From NCBI GenBank assembly GCA_903933015.1, contig CAIZIQ010000291.1, positions 1 to 32,470 of the forward strand: a DNA stretch of 32,470 bases, in the 5' to 3' direction. This document shows positions 6,048 to 14,660 of this stretch, piece by piece. Numbering within the stretch: position 1 is the stretch's first letter; every line of letters starts with the position of its first letter. The position numbers and the translations under genes were made by a program. This DNA comes from an uncultured Spartobacteria bacterium. GTDB lineage: Bacteria; Verrucomicrobiota; Verrucomicrobiia; Chthoniobacterales; UBA6821. The notes under the pieces were generated by a model. That model had not been told where the DNA came from and did no database searches. It worked only from the letters and a program-made list of their open reading frames with translations.

Positions 6048-7241
6048 ATGGACACCGCCCTGATTCTTCACTTCCTGACCAATCCCTGGGTGTTCCTCAT
6101 TTGGACGACCTTCCTGAAGTCCTTTATCCTTCTGAACGTGGTACTCGGAGTCGTCTCCGTGACGGTTTTCGCCGAACGCAAGGTCAGCGCCTGGATCCAG
6201 GACCGATCGGGCCCGAACCGCGTCGGCATCCCGATGACCATCCTGGGAGGCAAAAAGGATATTCCTCTCTGGGGTCTCGGCCAGATGATCGCCGACCCGG
6301 TGAAGCTGCTGACAAAGGAAAACTTCGTTCCGGCAGGAGTAAATAAGTTCTATTTCTGGCTCGCCCCGAAGCTTGTGATGATCCCGCCGGTCCTCGTGTT
6401 GGCCGTCCTCCCCTACGGAAGCAGTCTTTTCGGCGTCCAGATGACCATTGCCGACCTGAATATCGGTGTTCTCTATATCTTTGCGATCGCCTCGCTGAGC
6501 GTCTACGGAATCACGCTTGCTGGCTGGGCCTCGAACTCGAAGTTCCCCTTCCTCGGAGGCATCCGCTCGACCTCCCAGATGATCTCCTACGAGCTGGCCT
6601 TGGGCCTCTCGATCATCCCGGTCTTCATGATCTGCGGATCACTGAACCTGAACGAAATCATCGACTGGCAGGTGAAGAACGGATGGTTGGTCGCCCCTTA
6701 CTGGCCGCGGGGCTTCACGGTCAGCGACCTCTTCCACCCTGCCCAGTTGGGTCATGCCCTGGCCGCTGGAGTCAGCCTCCAGCGCCTGCTGCTCTGGATC
6801 CCGCTGCTCATCTCCTTCGTCATTTTCCTCGTTTCGATCTTCGCCGAGACGAACCGCCTCCCCTTCGATCTTCCCGAGGCCGAACAGGAGCTGGTGGGTG
6901 GTTACCACACCGAATATGCCTCGATGAACTTTGCCCTCTTCTTCCTGGGTGAGTACGCGGCCATGTTCGCCGGCTCGGGTGCCGTTGTTTCCCTGTTCCT
7001 GGGAGGTTGGAGCCTTCCTTGGATCCCGGACGGTTCGCACGGTTGGTTCTGGGGTCTGGTGAATATCGGCGTCTTCTTTGTGAAGGTCTCCCTAGTGATT
7101 CTCTTCATGATCTGGGTCCGTTGGACACTCCCCCGCTTCCGCTATGACCAGCTGATGAAGCTGGGCTGGCTCGGCTTCTTCCCGGTCGCCCTCGCCAATA
7201 TCTTCCTGACCGCCATCATTCTCGCATTGGTTCACCACTAA
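6048..7241 (+). CDS. nuoH: NADH-quinone oxidoreductase subunit H
   Basis: NuoH (ND1-like) joins the membrane arm to the peripheral arm of complex I and forms part of the quinone pocket. Family landmarks are AERKVSAWIQDRSGPNRVG, the quinone-site region GQMIADPVKLLTKE, FLGGIRSTSQMISYELALG and FAETNRLPFDLPEAEQELVGGYHTEYAS. The protein has about eight hydrophobic segments. At 397 residues it exceeds the common 320-350, mainly through a segment after NEIIDWQVKNGW (roughly 205-245, containing PYWPRGFTVSDLFHPAQLG). I chose the ATG at 6048; an in-frame TTG at 5985 would add 21 non-hydrophobic residues. It is the first gene of nuoHIJKLMN. The subunits normally upstream (A-G) are absent. Confidence 0.95.
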   Translation: MDTALILHFLTNPWVFLIWTTFLKSFILLNVVLGVVSVTVFAERKVSAWIQDRSGPNRVGIPMTILGGKKDIPLWGLGQMIADPVKLLTKENFVPAGVNKFYFWLAPKLVMIPPVLVLAVLPYGSSLFGVQMTIADLNIGVLYIFAIASLSVYGITLAGWASNSKFPFLGGIRSTSQMISYELALGLSIIPVFMICGSLNLNEIIDWQVKNGWLVAPYWPRGFTVSDLFHPAQLGHALAAGVSLQRLLLWIPLLISFVIFLVSIFAETNRLPFDLPEAEQELVGGYHTEYASMNFALFFLGEYAAMFAGSGAVVSLFLGGWSLPWIPDGSHGWFWGLVNIGVFFVKVSLVILFMIWVRWTLPRFRYDQLMKLGWLGFFPVALANIFLTAIILALVHH

Positions 7242-7256
7242 AATACTGCTTATCCC

Positions 7257-7787
7257 ATGGCCATCGTTGTCAACCGTCCCAAGCTGACCCTCGCGGAGAA
7301 ATTCTATCTCCCGGCCATCCTGACGGGGCTCGTCATTACCTGGAATCACCTCAAGCGAGCCCTCTTTAACAGGGGTATCGTCACCATGCAGTATCCCGAG
7401 GAGAAGTGGGATGCCAACATGCCTGAGTGGTACCGAGGGGCGCCGACACTGGTCACCGACGAGCACGGTAAGGACCGCTGCGTTGCCTGCCAACTCTGCG
7501 AATTCATCTGTCCACCCCGCGCCATCACCATCAAACCGATGGAGATTCCCCAGGATGACAAGTGGCGCAAGGTCGAAAAGCGCCCCGAGGAGTTCGACAT
7601 CGACATGGCCCGATGCATCTACTGCGGGCTCTGCGAGGAGGTTTGTCCGGAACAGGCGATTTTCCTCCGCAAGGATTACTCCATCACCGGCCTGAACCGT
7701 GCCGAAATGGTCCACGACAAGGCGACCCTCTACAAGCTAGGGGGAGTCATGAAAGGCCTCGTGTTCAAGTGGAATGAACTGAAGTAA
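7257..7787 (+). CDS. nuoI: NADH-quinone oxidoreductase subunit I, 2x[4Fe-4S]
   Basis: NuoI carries clusters N6a and N6b, which pass electrons from the NADH module toward cluster N2 and quinone. Both motifs are intact: C75/C78/C81/C85 in CVACQLCEFICP and C120/C123/C126/C130 in CIYCGLCEEVCP. The N-terminal part (about 12-45) is the amphipathic region that docks on the membrane arm. The 176-residue length is normal. The ATG at 7257 is 15 bases after the nuoH stop, with TATCCC before it and no Shine-Dalgarno. Translation probably depends on coupling or on the CCCATG context seen elsewhere here. Confidence 0.96.
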   Translation: MAIVVNRPKLTLAEKFYLPAILTGLVITWNHLKRALFNRGIVTMQYPEEKWDANMPEWYRGAPTLVTDEHGKDRCVACQLCEFICPPRAITIKPMEIPQDDKWRKVEKRPEEFDIDMARCIYCGLCEEVCPEQAIFLRKDYSITGLNRAEMVHDKATLYKLGGVMKGLVFKWNELK

Positions 7788-7793
7788 CCGCCA

Positions 7794-7807
7794 TTAAACC
7801 GGTTTAA
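7794..7807. promoter_or_regulatory. 14-bp perfect palindrome between nuoI and nuoJ
   Basis: TTAAACCGGTTTAA is a perfect dyad in the 49-base gap between nuoI and nuoJ, the largest gap inside the cluster. It could be an operator for an internal promoter or a small RNA-processing hairpin. No flanking promoter boxes are convincing. Confidence 0.35.
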
Positions 7808-7836
7808 CCCTTCTTAACGACTACGACTCCCTCGCC

Positions 7837-8340
7837 ATGATCCTCTCAGCCTTCTGGTTCTTCGCGTCTCTGATGGTCCTCTTCGCTCTCAGTGTCGTGC
7901 TTCTGCGCAACCCTGTCTCCTGCGCGATGAGTCTGGTCATGTGCTTCATCAGCTTGGCTGCACTCTTTGTCACTCTGGACGCCACCCTGATCGGTATCAT
8001 CCAGGTACTCGTCTATGCCGGTGCGGTGATGGTTCTTTTTCTCTTCATCATCATGCTGCTGGATCTGCGTGAAGAAAAGAGCCGGAACCTGAATTTCGGA
8101 GCCACGGTCGGCGGAGTCCTGGTTGTGGTTGCCTTTCTCTCGATTCTAACCCAGGTCATCCTGGCCAATCCCGCCTTTGCCAAGCCCCTGCCTGCACTGA
8201 TCGGCCCCAAGGTCAGTGATGTGAAGATGATCGGCATGACCATCTTCCATTCCTTTGGCCTCCCCTTCGAGGTGATCGGCGTCCTCCTCCTCTCGGCCAC
8301 GGTCGGGGTGATCGTTCTGAGCCGCCGCACCCTACGCTAA
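7837..8340 (+). CDS. nuoJ: NADH-quinone oxidoreductase subunit J
   Basis: NuoJ (ND6-like) is a membrane-arm subunit whose third helix undergoes a pi-bulge change during coupling. The 167-residue protein shows about five hydrophobic segments. It has the family core IQVLVYAGAVMVLFLFIIMLLDLREE (from about residue 55), including the conserved YAGA(V/I)MVLF stretch, and an N-terminal VVLLRNPVSCAMSLVM. The order and spacing in nuoHIJKLMN confirm it. The ATG at 7837 follows ctcgcc without a Shine-Dalgarno. Nothing is truncated. Confidence 0.94.
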   Translation: MILSAFWFFASLMVLFALSVVLLRNPVSCAMSLVMCFISLAALFVTLDATLIGIIQVLVYAGAVMVLFLFIIMLLDLREEKSRNLNFGATVGGVLVVVAFLSILTQVILANPAFAKPLPALIGPKVSDVKMIGMTIFHSFGLPFEVIGVLLLSATVGVIVLSRRTLR

Positions 8341-8352
8341 AAGACCTTTCCC

Positions 8353-8670
8353 ATGCCGACCTTAGCCAACTACCTGATCGCCAGCGGGCTCCTTTTTGCC
8401 ATCGGGCTCGGCGGCGTGATGCTCCGCCGCAGCATCATCGTGATCTTCATGAGTCTCGAACTGATGCTCAATGCCGCCAACCTGTCCTTGGTGGCTTTTT
8501 CCCGCTACAACCTGATTTCCGGACACCAAAACTTTGACACTCAGGTGCTCGTGTTCTTCATCATCACGGTGGCTGCGGCCGAGGTCGCCGTGGGTCTCGC
8601 GATCATCGTCTCCCTCTACCGAGCCCGCCAGACGACCCACGTCGAGGACCTCGATACCCTGAAATTCTGA
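8353..8670 (+). CDS. nuoK: NADH-quinone oxidoreductase subunit K
   Basis: NuoK (ND4L-like) is a three-helix membrane subunit with buried glutamates used in proton transfer. The 105-residue length is close to the usual 100. Helix 2 contains [20 protein letters not shown] with the conserved Glu, and helix 3 has [19 protein letters not shown] with the second Glu. The start at 8353 lies 12 bases after the nuoJ stop and is preceded by TTTCCC. Confidence 0.96.
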   Translation: MPTLANYLIASGLLFAIGLGGVMLRRSIIVIFMSLELMLNAANLSLVAFSRYNLISGHQNFDTQVLVFFIITVAAAEVAVGLAIIVSLYRARQTTHVEDLDTLKF

Positions 8671-8683
8671 CCACTATCCGCTG

Positions 8684-10504
8684 ATGCAACTCTCAACCAT
8701 CGCCTGGATCACCCTCTTTGCCCCGCTGGTCGCCGCGGCCATCATTCTCCTGGTCACCAGGACGAACAAACCCCTCGCCGCCGGTCTCGCCATCCTCTCC
8801 GCCCTGATCACGACGGTCGGAGGGTATACCATCTTCTTCAAGGGAGCCGAGGGCATCTTCCACGGATTCAACTGGGTTGATTTCGGTCACTCCTTCTCGA
8901 TTCCCTTCGACTTGGCGCTCGATCCTCTCAGTCGCACCATGCTTGTCGTGGTGACCACCATCTCTCCGATCGTTTTCATCTACTCGATCGGCTACATGAG
9001 GGAAGAAGTGGGTTTCTGGCGCTTCTTCGCCGGACTCGCCCTCTTCCTCTTTTCGATGCTCGGCATCGTACTGGCGAATAATCTGGTGATGATGTTCATC
9101 TTCTGGGAACTCGTCGGCGTCAGCTCCTACATCCTGATCGGCCACTATTTCCAAAAAGACTCGGCGGCCGACGCCGCCAAGCAAGCCTTCCTGGTCAATC
9201 GCATCGGTGACTTCGGTTTCATGCTCGGCATCCTCCTCTTCTGGATTTCCACCGGGACCTTCACTTTCGCGGGAATCAACGGTTCGGCGGAAGTCTTCGT
9301 CCAGCACCCGACCCTGCTGGGTGTCGCCTGCGTCCTGATTTTCTGCGGAACGGTCGGCAAGTCGGCCCAGTTCCCTCTGCATGTCTGGCTTCCCAACTCA
9401 ATGGAGGGCCCGACACCCGTCTCCTCACTTCTCCATGCCGCGACGATGGTCGCCGCCGGTGTCTATCTCCTAGCCCGTATTTTCCCGATCCTCTCGGCAT
9501 CTCCGGAAGCCTCCGAAGTCGTCGCCTGGACTGGCGCGATCACGGCCCTCGGTGCCGGCATCCTCGCCACTCAGCAGGATGACATCAAGGGTATCCTCGC
9601 TTACTCAACGATCTCCCAACTCGGCTACATGGTGACCGGAGCAGGGCTTGCGGTTTCCGCGGCGCTCCCGATGTTCCATCTCTTCACTCACGCCTTCTTC
9701 AAGTGCCTCCTCTTCCTCACCGCGGGTTCGGTGATCCTTGCGATGCATCACGAGCAGAACATCTGGAAGATGGGCGGGCTCTGGAAGAAAATGCCGGTCA
9801 CCCTCGTGACTTATCTTTGCGGCATGCTGGCCCTTTCCGGATGCCCCGGATTCAGCGGACACTACAGCAAGGACCTGATCATGGCCTGCTCCTGGGAGCA
9901 CCATCGCGCAATCTTCTGGGTTGTCGTGATCGCCGCCGGACTGACCCCTTTCTACATGGCACGCCAAGCGCTGGTGGTGTTCTTCGGCAAGACCCGTTCG
10001 GAGCATGCCGAGCATGCCCATGAGTCGCCGCTCGTAATGATCATCCCTCTGATCCTGCTCGCCATACCCGCGGTGATCGCCGGTTATCCGTTCTTCGAGC
10101 ATACCTTCTTCCATCAGATCGGTTCGCTTGCGGAGCCCGAGGTGCCTGCCTCGGTGCCGAATGTTTTCCTGGCCGTCTTCCTTGCGGGACTCGGACTGGC
10201 CGTTGCGATCTACAGCCGCGCACCGGAAAAGGATCCGATCCGGATTCCCTGCTTCGAGCACCTTTTCTACATCCCGGACATCTACCAGTGGATCGTCGAT
10301 CGCATTCAGGGAGGCTTCGCCAGGATCTGCTCCTTCATCGACCGCTGGTTCATCGACGGCATCCTCGTCCGTGGCAGCGCGACGGCCGTCTGGACACTCG
10401 GCTTCGCCCTCCGATTCCTTCAGGTGGGCAATATCCAAGCCTACGCATTCTTCTTTGGAGCCGGCGTGGTCGGTCTCATCTATCTGCTCTTAACCATTCG
10501 ATAG
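8684..10504 (+). CDS. nuoL: NADH-quinone oxidoreductase subunit L
   Basis: NuoL (ND5-like) is the distal antiporter-like proton pump, with a long lateral helix at its C-terminus. The 606-residue size is typical. Motifs include DPLSRTMLVVVTTISPIVFIYSIGYM, the helix-5 glutamate in MMFIFWELVGVSSYILIGHYF, NRIGDFGFMLG, the lysine-bearing GKSAQFPLHVWLPNSMEGPTPVSSLLHAATMVAAGV, and LAYSTISQLGYM. The hydrophobic C-terminal tail (GFALRFLQVGNIQAYAFFF and after) fits the lateral helix and anchor. The start at 8684 follows nuoK by 13 bases. All key residues I could check are present, so the subunit should be functional. Confidence 0.96.
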   Translation: MQLSTIAWITLFAPLVAAAIILLVTRTNKPLAAGLAILSALITTVGGYTIFFKGAEGIFHGFNWVDFGHSFSIPFDLALDPLSRTMLVVVTTISPIVFIYSIGYMREEVGFWRFFAGLALFLFSMLGIVLANNLVMMFIFWELVGVSSYILIGHYFQKDSAADAAKQAFLVNRIGDFGFMLGILLFWISTGTFTFAGINGSAEVFVQHPTLLGVACVLIFCGTVGKSAQFPLHVWLPNSMEGPTPVSSLLHAATMVAAGVYLLARIFPILSASPEASEVVAWTGAITALGAGILATQQDDIKGILAYSTISQLGYMVTGAGLAVSAALPMFHLFTHAFFKCLLFLTAGSVILAMHHEQNIWKMGGLWKKMPVTLVTYLCGMLALSGCPGFSGHYSKDLIMACSWEHHRAIFWVVVIAAGLTPFYMARQALVVFFGKTRSEHAEHAHESPLVMIIPLILLAIPAVIAGYPFFEHTFFHQIGSLAEPEVPASVPNVFLAVFLAGLGLAVAIYSRAPEKDPIRIPCFEHLFYIPDIYQWIVDRIQGGFARICSFIDRWFIDGILVRGSATAVWTLGFALRFLQVGNIQAYAFFFGAGVVGLIYLLLTIR

Positions 10505-10534
10505 CGCCCGACAGCGAAATCCTTCTCCACCGAC

Positions 10535-11977
10535 ATGAGCCCTCTCCTTCTGCTGATCCTTCTTCCGCTCATCGCCTCCCTGCTCATCATGGTGGGGGCG
10601 AATCCCCGCCGCACGGCGCTCGGAGCAGCGATCCTCAATCTTATCCTCTCCGTCGTCCTCTTTGCTCGCTACAACCAGCATGCGGGTGGATGGCAGTTTG
10701 TCTCGGACTTTAAGATCCTTCCGAAACTCGGCATCAACCTGACCCTCGGTGCCGACGGGCTGACCCTTGCCATGGTCCTGCTTTCGACCTTGGTGACCCT
10801 TTCGGCCCTTTGGATCGCTCCAAGGATTGAGAAGCGTGAAGGACTTTACTATGTCTGCCTGCTCTTTATCTCGGCCGGTGTGATCGGTGCCTTTGCCTCC
10901 CTCGACATCCTCTTTCTCTACTCTTTCCATGAACTCGCACTCATCCCGACCTTCCTCCTGATCGGAATCTGGGGATCGGGCGACCGTCAGGCTGCGGCCT
11001 GGAAGGCCACAATCTATCTCGGTCTTGGCAGCTTTGTCCTGCTGATCGGCCTGATCGCCCTTTACCTCAGCATGCCGGCCGAAATCCGGACACTCGACCT
11101 GCGGCAACTCGACCAGTTGGCAGCCTCCGGGATCTTCCGACCCTCTGCCTGGATCTATCTGGTCCTGCTGGTTGGCTTCGGTTCACTGGTCTCCCTCTTC
11201 CCCTTTCACTCCTGGGCACCACCCGCCTACGCCTGCGCCCCCGCTCCGGCTGCAATGCTCCATGCAGGCGTGCTGAAGAAGTTCGGGCTCTATGGCCTGA
11301 TCCGTATCGCGCTTCCCCTCTTCCCCGAGGCGATGCATGAGTTCAATGGGCTTCTGCTTCTGCTCCTGATCGGCAACATCCTCTACATCGGCTATGTGAC
11401 GGTCGCCCAGAAACGCCTCGACTGGACCGTCGGATATTCCAGCGTGATGCATATGGGGTACATCTTCCTTGGCCTGGCTTCGCTGAATATCATCGGAATC
11501 AACGGCGCCATGATCCTGATGTTCGCTCACGGGCTCTCGGTGGCAGCAGCCTTCGCTCTCTGCGGTGAGATCCGTCGCCGCACCGGAACCCTCGATTACT
11601 CGGAACTCGGAGGGCTTGCCAAGGCCACTCCCGTGCTCGGCCTCCTCTTTGGCTTCGCCGCGATGGCCTCCGTCGGCCTCCCCGGCTTCGCAAACTTCGC
11701 CGGCGAAGTCCTCGTCTTCTTCGGAGCCACCGCTTACGGTCCCGCCATGGTGATCCCCGTGATCATCGGCGTCTGGGGCGTGGTGATCTCGGCCATCTAC
11801 ATGCTGCGCGCCTACCGCAATATCTTCTGGGGCCCGATCACTACCCGCTGGGAGGCCATCACGGACATTACTCCCTCGGCCCGCTGGAGCGTGATCCTTC
11901 TGCTGTTTCCCCTCATGATCGTGGGATTCTATCCCCAGATGCTCATCAAGATGGTGGAAACCGCCCTGCCACGCTAA
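10535..11977 (+). CDS. nuoM: NADH-quinone oxidoreductase subunit M
   Basis: NuoM (ND4-like) is the middle antiporter-like proton pump. At 480 residues it is slightly shorter than many homologues (about 490-510). Seen here are LGADGLTLAMVLLSTLVT, the helix-5 glutamate in LYSFHELALIPTFLLIGIWG, and the region around helices 7 and 8. In that region the usual 'LPDAHxEAPTAGSVLLAG' is replaced by APPAYACAPAPAAMLHAGVLKKFGLYG. The lysine pair in GVLKKFGLYG fits the family. YSSVMHMGYIFLGLAS and GLPGFANFAGEVLVFFG are also present. The gene sits 30 bases after nuoL. The divergent loop could be lineage-specific; the rest is ordinary. Confidence 0.94.
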   Translation: MSPLLLLILLPLIASLLIMVGANPRRTALGAAILNLILSVVLFARYNQHAGGWQFVSDFKILPKLGINLTLGADGLTLAMVLLSTLVTLSALWIAPRIEKREGLYYVCLLFISAGVIGAFASLDILFLYSFHELALIPTFLLIGIWGSGDRQAAAWKATIYLGLGSFVLLIGLIALYLSMPAEIRTLDLRQLDQLAASGIFRPSAWIYLVLLVGFGSLVSLFPFHSWAPPAYACAPAPAAMLHAGVLKKFGLYGLIRIALPLFPEAMHEFNGLLLLLLIGNILYIGYVTVAQKRLDWTVGYSSVMHMGYIFLGLASLNIIGINGAMILMFAHGLSVAAAFALCGEIRRRTGTLDYSELGGLAKATPVLGLLFGFAAMASVGLPGFANFAGEVLVFFGATAYGPAMVIPVIIGVWGVVISAIYMLRAYRNIFWGPITTRWEAITDITPSARWSVILLLFPLMIVGFYPQMLIKMVETALPR

Positions 11978-12008
11978 ATGCCGCCGATCCAACGCTGACC
12001 AGAATCCT

Positions 12009-13451
12009 GTGAATACGCTTCTCCTCGAAATCGCCGTTGTCGCCATCGGGATCGTCCTCCTTCTCCTGGAGGCATTCACCGACCGCTCCGAAAAGAATTA
12101 CCTTTCCTACCTCGGCGCCGCGGGTCTGGCGGTCGTCCTGCTCCTGAGTTTCTTGCCGCTGGGCGCTCCTGCCCCGGGTTCCGCGGAAGCCTCGTTTGTC
12201 ACCTCCGATATCCTCTCTGTTTTCTTTGTACGCTTCATCCTGGTCACCACCATCGTGACGCTCCTGATGATCCCGGGATTCCGTCCCGTACTCGAACGCT
12301 ACCTACCCTCTGAACGTGCCGGCGGAGGACTCGGGGAGTTTGCCATTCTCCCCATCTTCTCCTGCGCAGGCCTGATGTGGATGGTCTCCTCAATCGACTT
12401 CATCATGATCTTCGTCTCGCTGGAGCTTGCGACGATCACCCTGTATGTCCTGGCAACCTACCTCCGCCAGAACACGGCCTCTCTCGAGGCCGGAACAAAG
12501 TTCCTGATCCTGGGCGCCCTCTCCACCGGCTTCATCGTCTACGGCATCTCGTGGATCTTCGGTGTCACGGGCACAACGAACCTCCTGGCCCTCCCCTATG
12601 CCATCTCGGGACTCCCCGCCTCGGCCCTTAATCCACTTCTCTTCGGCATCGCCATGATCCTCGTGGCCCTGAGTTTCAAGACTGCGGCATTCCCCTTCCA
12701 GTTCTGGGTGCCAGATGTTTATCAGGGTGCCCCGACCCCGGTGACCTCGTTCCTTTCCGTCGCCTCGAAGGCCGCTGGATTCGTGGTTTTGATCCGCTTG
12801 CTCCTCGTCCTCGAGAGTATCCCGGTTCTGGCCCACAAACTCTACGCGGTCATCACCCTTCTCGCAGCGCTGACTCTTATCTTCGGCAACCTCTCGGCCA
12901 TTCCCCAGACGAACATGAAGCGCCTGCTCGGTTATTCGAGCGTCGCCCACGCCGGTTATCTGCTCATGGGTGTCGCCAGTCTCGCCTCGATGCTCTCCAT
13001 CCCTGCGATAGGATTCTACCTCACAGCCTATCTGGTAATGACCATGCTCGCCTTCGTCATCCTCCAAGTCGTTGCCGAGGCAACCGGTGGGGATGAGATC
13101 TCCCGCTTCAACGGCCTCTCCCAGCGCTCCCCACTCCTCGCCGGAGCGATGCTCCTTGCGATGGCCTCGCTTGCCGGCATTCCCTTCACCGCCGGATTCG
13201 TCGGCAAATTGCTCATCTTTGAGGTTGCCCTCAAGCAGGGACACTACGGCCTCGTCATGATCGGTTGCGTCACCGTGGCGGCAGGTTTCTACTACTACTT
13301 CAAGGTGGTCCGCGCCATGTACTGGCAGCAACCCGCCGAGGAGACCGTGATTCCCGTTTCAGGAACCGTGAAGTTCCTGATCGCCATTCTCGGGGCGGCC
13401 ATCCTGGCGCTTGGCATCTACCCTGCACCGCTCTTGGCAGCCCTCCGGTAG
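12009..13451 (+). CDS. nuoN: NADH-quinone oxidoreductase subunit N
   Basis: NuoN (ND2-like) is the third antiporter-like subunit. The 480-residue protein shows the helix-5 Glu in FIMIFVSLELATITLYVLATYLR, the lysine-containing FKTAAFPFQFWVPDVYQGAPTPVTSFLSVASKAAGF, and MKRLLGYSSVAHAGYLLMG. The start codon is GTG at 12009 (VNTLLLEIAVV), 31 bases after nuoM; no better ATG exists near the family N-terminus. It ends the complex I cluster. The next gene, recF, starts 45 bases later and may be read through, since no clear intrinsic terminator lies between. Confidence 0.95.
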   Translation: MNTLLLEIAVVAIGIVLLLLEAFTDRSEKNYLSYLGAAGLAVVLLLSFLPLGAPAPGSAEASFVTSDILSVFFVRFILVTTIVTLLMIPGFRPVLERYLPSERAGGGLGEFAILPIFSCAGLMWMVSSIDFIMIFVSLELATITLYVLATYLRQNTASLEAGTKFLILGALSTGFIVYGISWIFGVTGTTNLLALPYAISGLPASALNPLLFGIAMILVALSFKTAAFPFQFWVPDVYQGAPTPVTSFLSVASKAAGFVVLIRLLLVLESIPVLAHKLYAVITLLAALTLIFGNLSAIPQTNMKRLLGYSSVAHAGYLLMGVASLASMLSIPAIGFYLTAYLVMTMLAFVILQVVAEATGGDEISRFNGLSQRSPLLAGAMLLAMASLAGIPFTAGFVGKLLIFEVALKQGHYGLVMIGCVTVAAGFYYYFKVVRAMYWQQPAEETVIPVSGTVKFLIAILGAAILALGIYPAPLLAALR

Positions 13452-13496
13452 GAGGCCCGTGCGGCGACGGGAGATTCACAACTCTCGCCGGAAAAC

Positions 13497-14561
13497 TTGA
13501 GCCTGATCTCCCAACTGCTCCTGCGGCGATTTCGCTGCTTTGAGTCGTTCCAATACGAACCGGGTCCCGGCCTGAACTTCATCGTCGGACCTAATGCCCA
13601 GGGAAAAACCTCCATTCTGGAGGCCGCCTGCGTCCTGTTGCGCCTCCGCTCCCCTCGAACGACCACGATTGGGGAGATGGTGCGCTTTGGGGAACCGGCC
13701 TTCGCTCTGGAGGGGCTTGTCACCGGAAGGGAGGGAGAAACCCGTCTCTCCCTGACGGTGACCCCTCCCACGCGTGCGCTGAAACTCGACGGGGTATCGC
13801 AGGGCAACTCCTCGGACTATCTTTCCAAAGCAAGGATCGTCTGGTTCGGAAGCGAGGATCTCTCACTCGTCCACGGATCGGCCGAGGGGAGAAGAAAACT
13901 GCTCGACAGTGCCGGGTTACAGATTGCCGGAACCTACGGACGGGATCTGAAAAATTATGATCGTGCCCTCAGATCCCGGAACCTCCTTCTTAGGGAGGGA
14001 AAACCACGCCGTGAAATCGAGGCCTACGATATTCCCCTTGCCGAGGCGGGTGAGGCGATTCTCTCCGCCCGTAAGGCCCTTGTGGAGGCCCTTGCTCCGC
14101 TTGCCTCGGATTCCTGCAGAATGATTTCCGGGGAGACGCTCGATCTCACCTACCTCCCCGGTTCCCCCGTCCCGATGCGGGAAGCCTTGGAATCCAGCCG
14201 GCACGAGGAAATCCGGCTCCGCCAGACACGGGTCGGCCCTCAGCGGGATGATGTGTCAATCCATCTGAATGGCATCCCCGCCGGATCCTTCGCCTCGGAG
14301 GGGCAGCGTCGCACCGTTGCCTTGGCCTTGAAACTCGCCTTGGCAACACTCCTGACTCTGGAAAACGGCACCCCACCCCTCCTCCTGCTCGATGATATCT
14401 TCGGCGAACTCGACCCATCCCGCAGGGCTGCACTCCTCGCCGGGATGCCTTGCGGATCCCAGGCATTGCTCAGCACGGCCGATCTCTCGGGCATCACTCC
14501 GCCGGAGGGATCCCGAGTCCATCGCTTGGAGGGGGGTATTCTTCGGATCATCGAAGGGTGA
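13497..14561 (+). CDS. recF: DNA replication/repair protein RecF
   Basis: RecF is an SMC-like ATPase that works with RecO and RecR to load RecA at gapped DNA. The 354-residue length is typical. The N-terminus LLLRRFRCFESF and Walker A GPNAQGKTS (31-39) are present. The ABC-type signature is SEGQRRTVALALKLA from about residue 267, and Walker B is LLLLDDIFGELDPSR (D299/D300). The start is TTG at 13497, with GGAAAA just upstream. Any later start would remove the beginning of the first beta strand. The gene is not beside dnaA/dnaN, where it often sits, but behind nuoN. A related ABC repair ATPase is excluded by the RecF-type N-terminus and the QRRTVALALKLA motif. Confidence 0.93.
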   Translation: MSLISQLLLRRFRCFESFQYEPGPGLNFIVGPNAQGKTSILEAACVLLRLRSPRTTTIGEMVRFGEPAFALEGLVTGREGETRLSLTVTPPTRALKLDGVSQGNSSDYLSKARIVWFGSEDLSLVHGSAEGRRKLLDSAGLQIAGTYGRDLKNYDRALRSRNLLLREGKPRREIEAYDIPLAEAGEAILSARKALVEALAPLASDSCRMISGETLDLTYLPGSPVPMREALESSRHEEIRLRQTRVGPQRDDVSIHLNGIPAGSFASEGQRRTVALALKLALATLLTLENGTPPLLLLDDIFGELDPSRRAALLAGMPCGSQALLSTADLSGITPPEGSRVHRLEGGILRIIEG

Positions 14562-14565
14562 CTCC

Positions 14566-14593
14566 TTGCGCCGGGAGGGTGATCGGCTATTCT
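14566..14593 (+). promoter_or_regulatory. Candidate sigma70 promoter of the ExbB operon
   Basis: TTGCGC (14566-14571) and TATTCT (14588-14593) are separated by 16 bases, directly after the recF stop. Transcription would begin near 14600, leaving about 60 bases of leader before the ATG at 14661. This is a plausible head promoter for the envelope operon. Motif matching only. Confidence 0.4.
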
Positions 14594-14660
14594 CATAGGG
14601 TCACTGCACACAGGGCACTCCCGTGCCAAACAGTCGGATGCCATTCTTTCCCAACACACC

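Noticed and set aside
13456-13471. CCCGT/ACGGG hairpin between nuoN and recF as a terminator
   Set aside because: Only a five-base stem with no T run, too weak to call.
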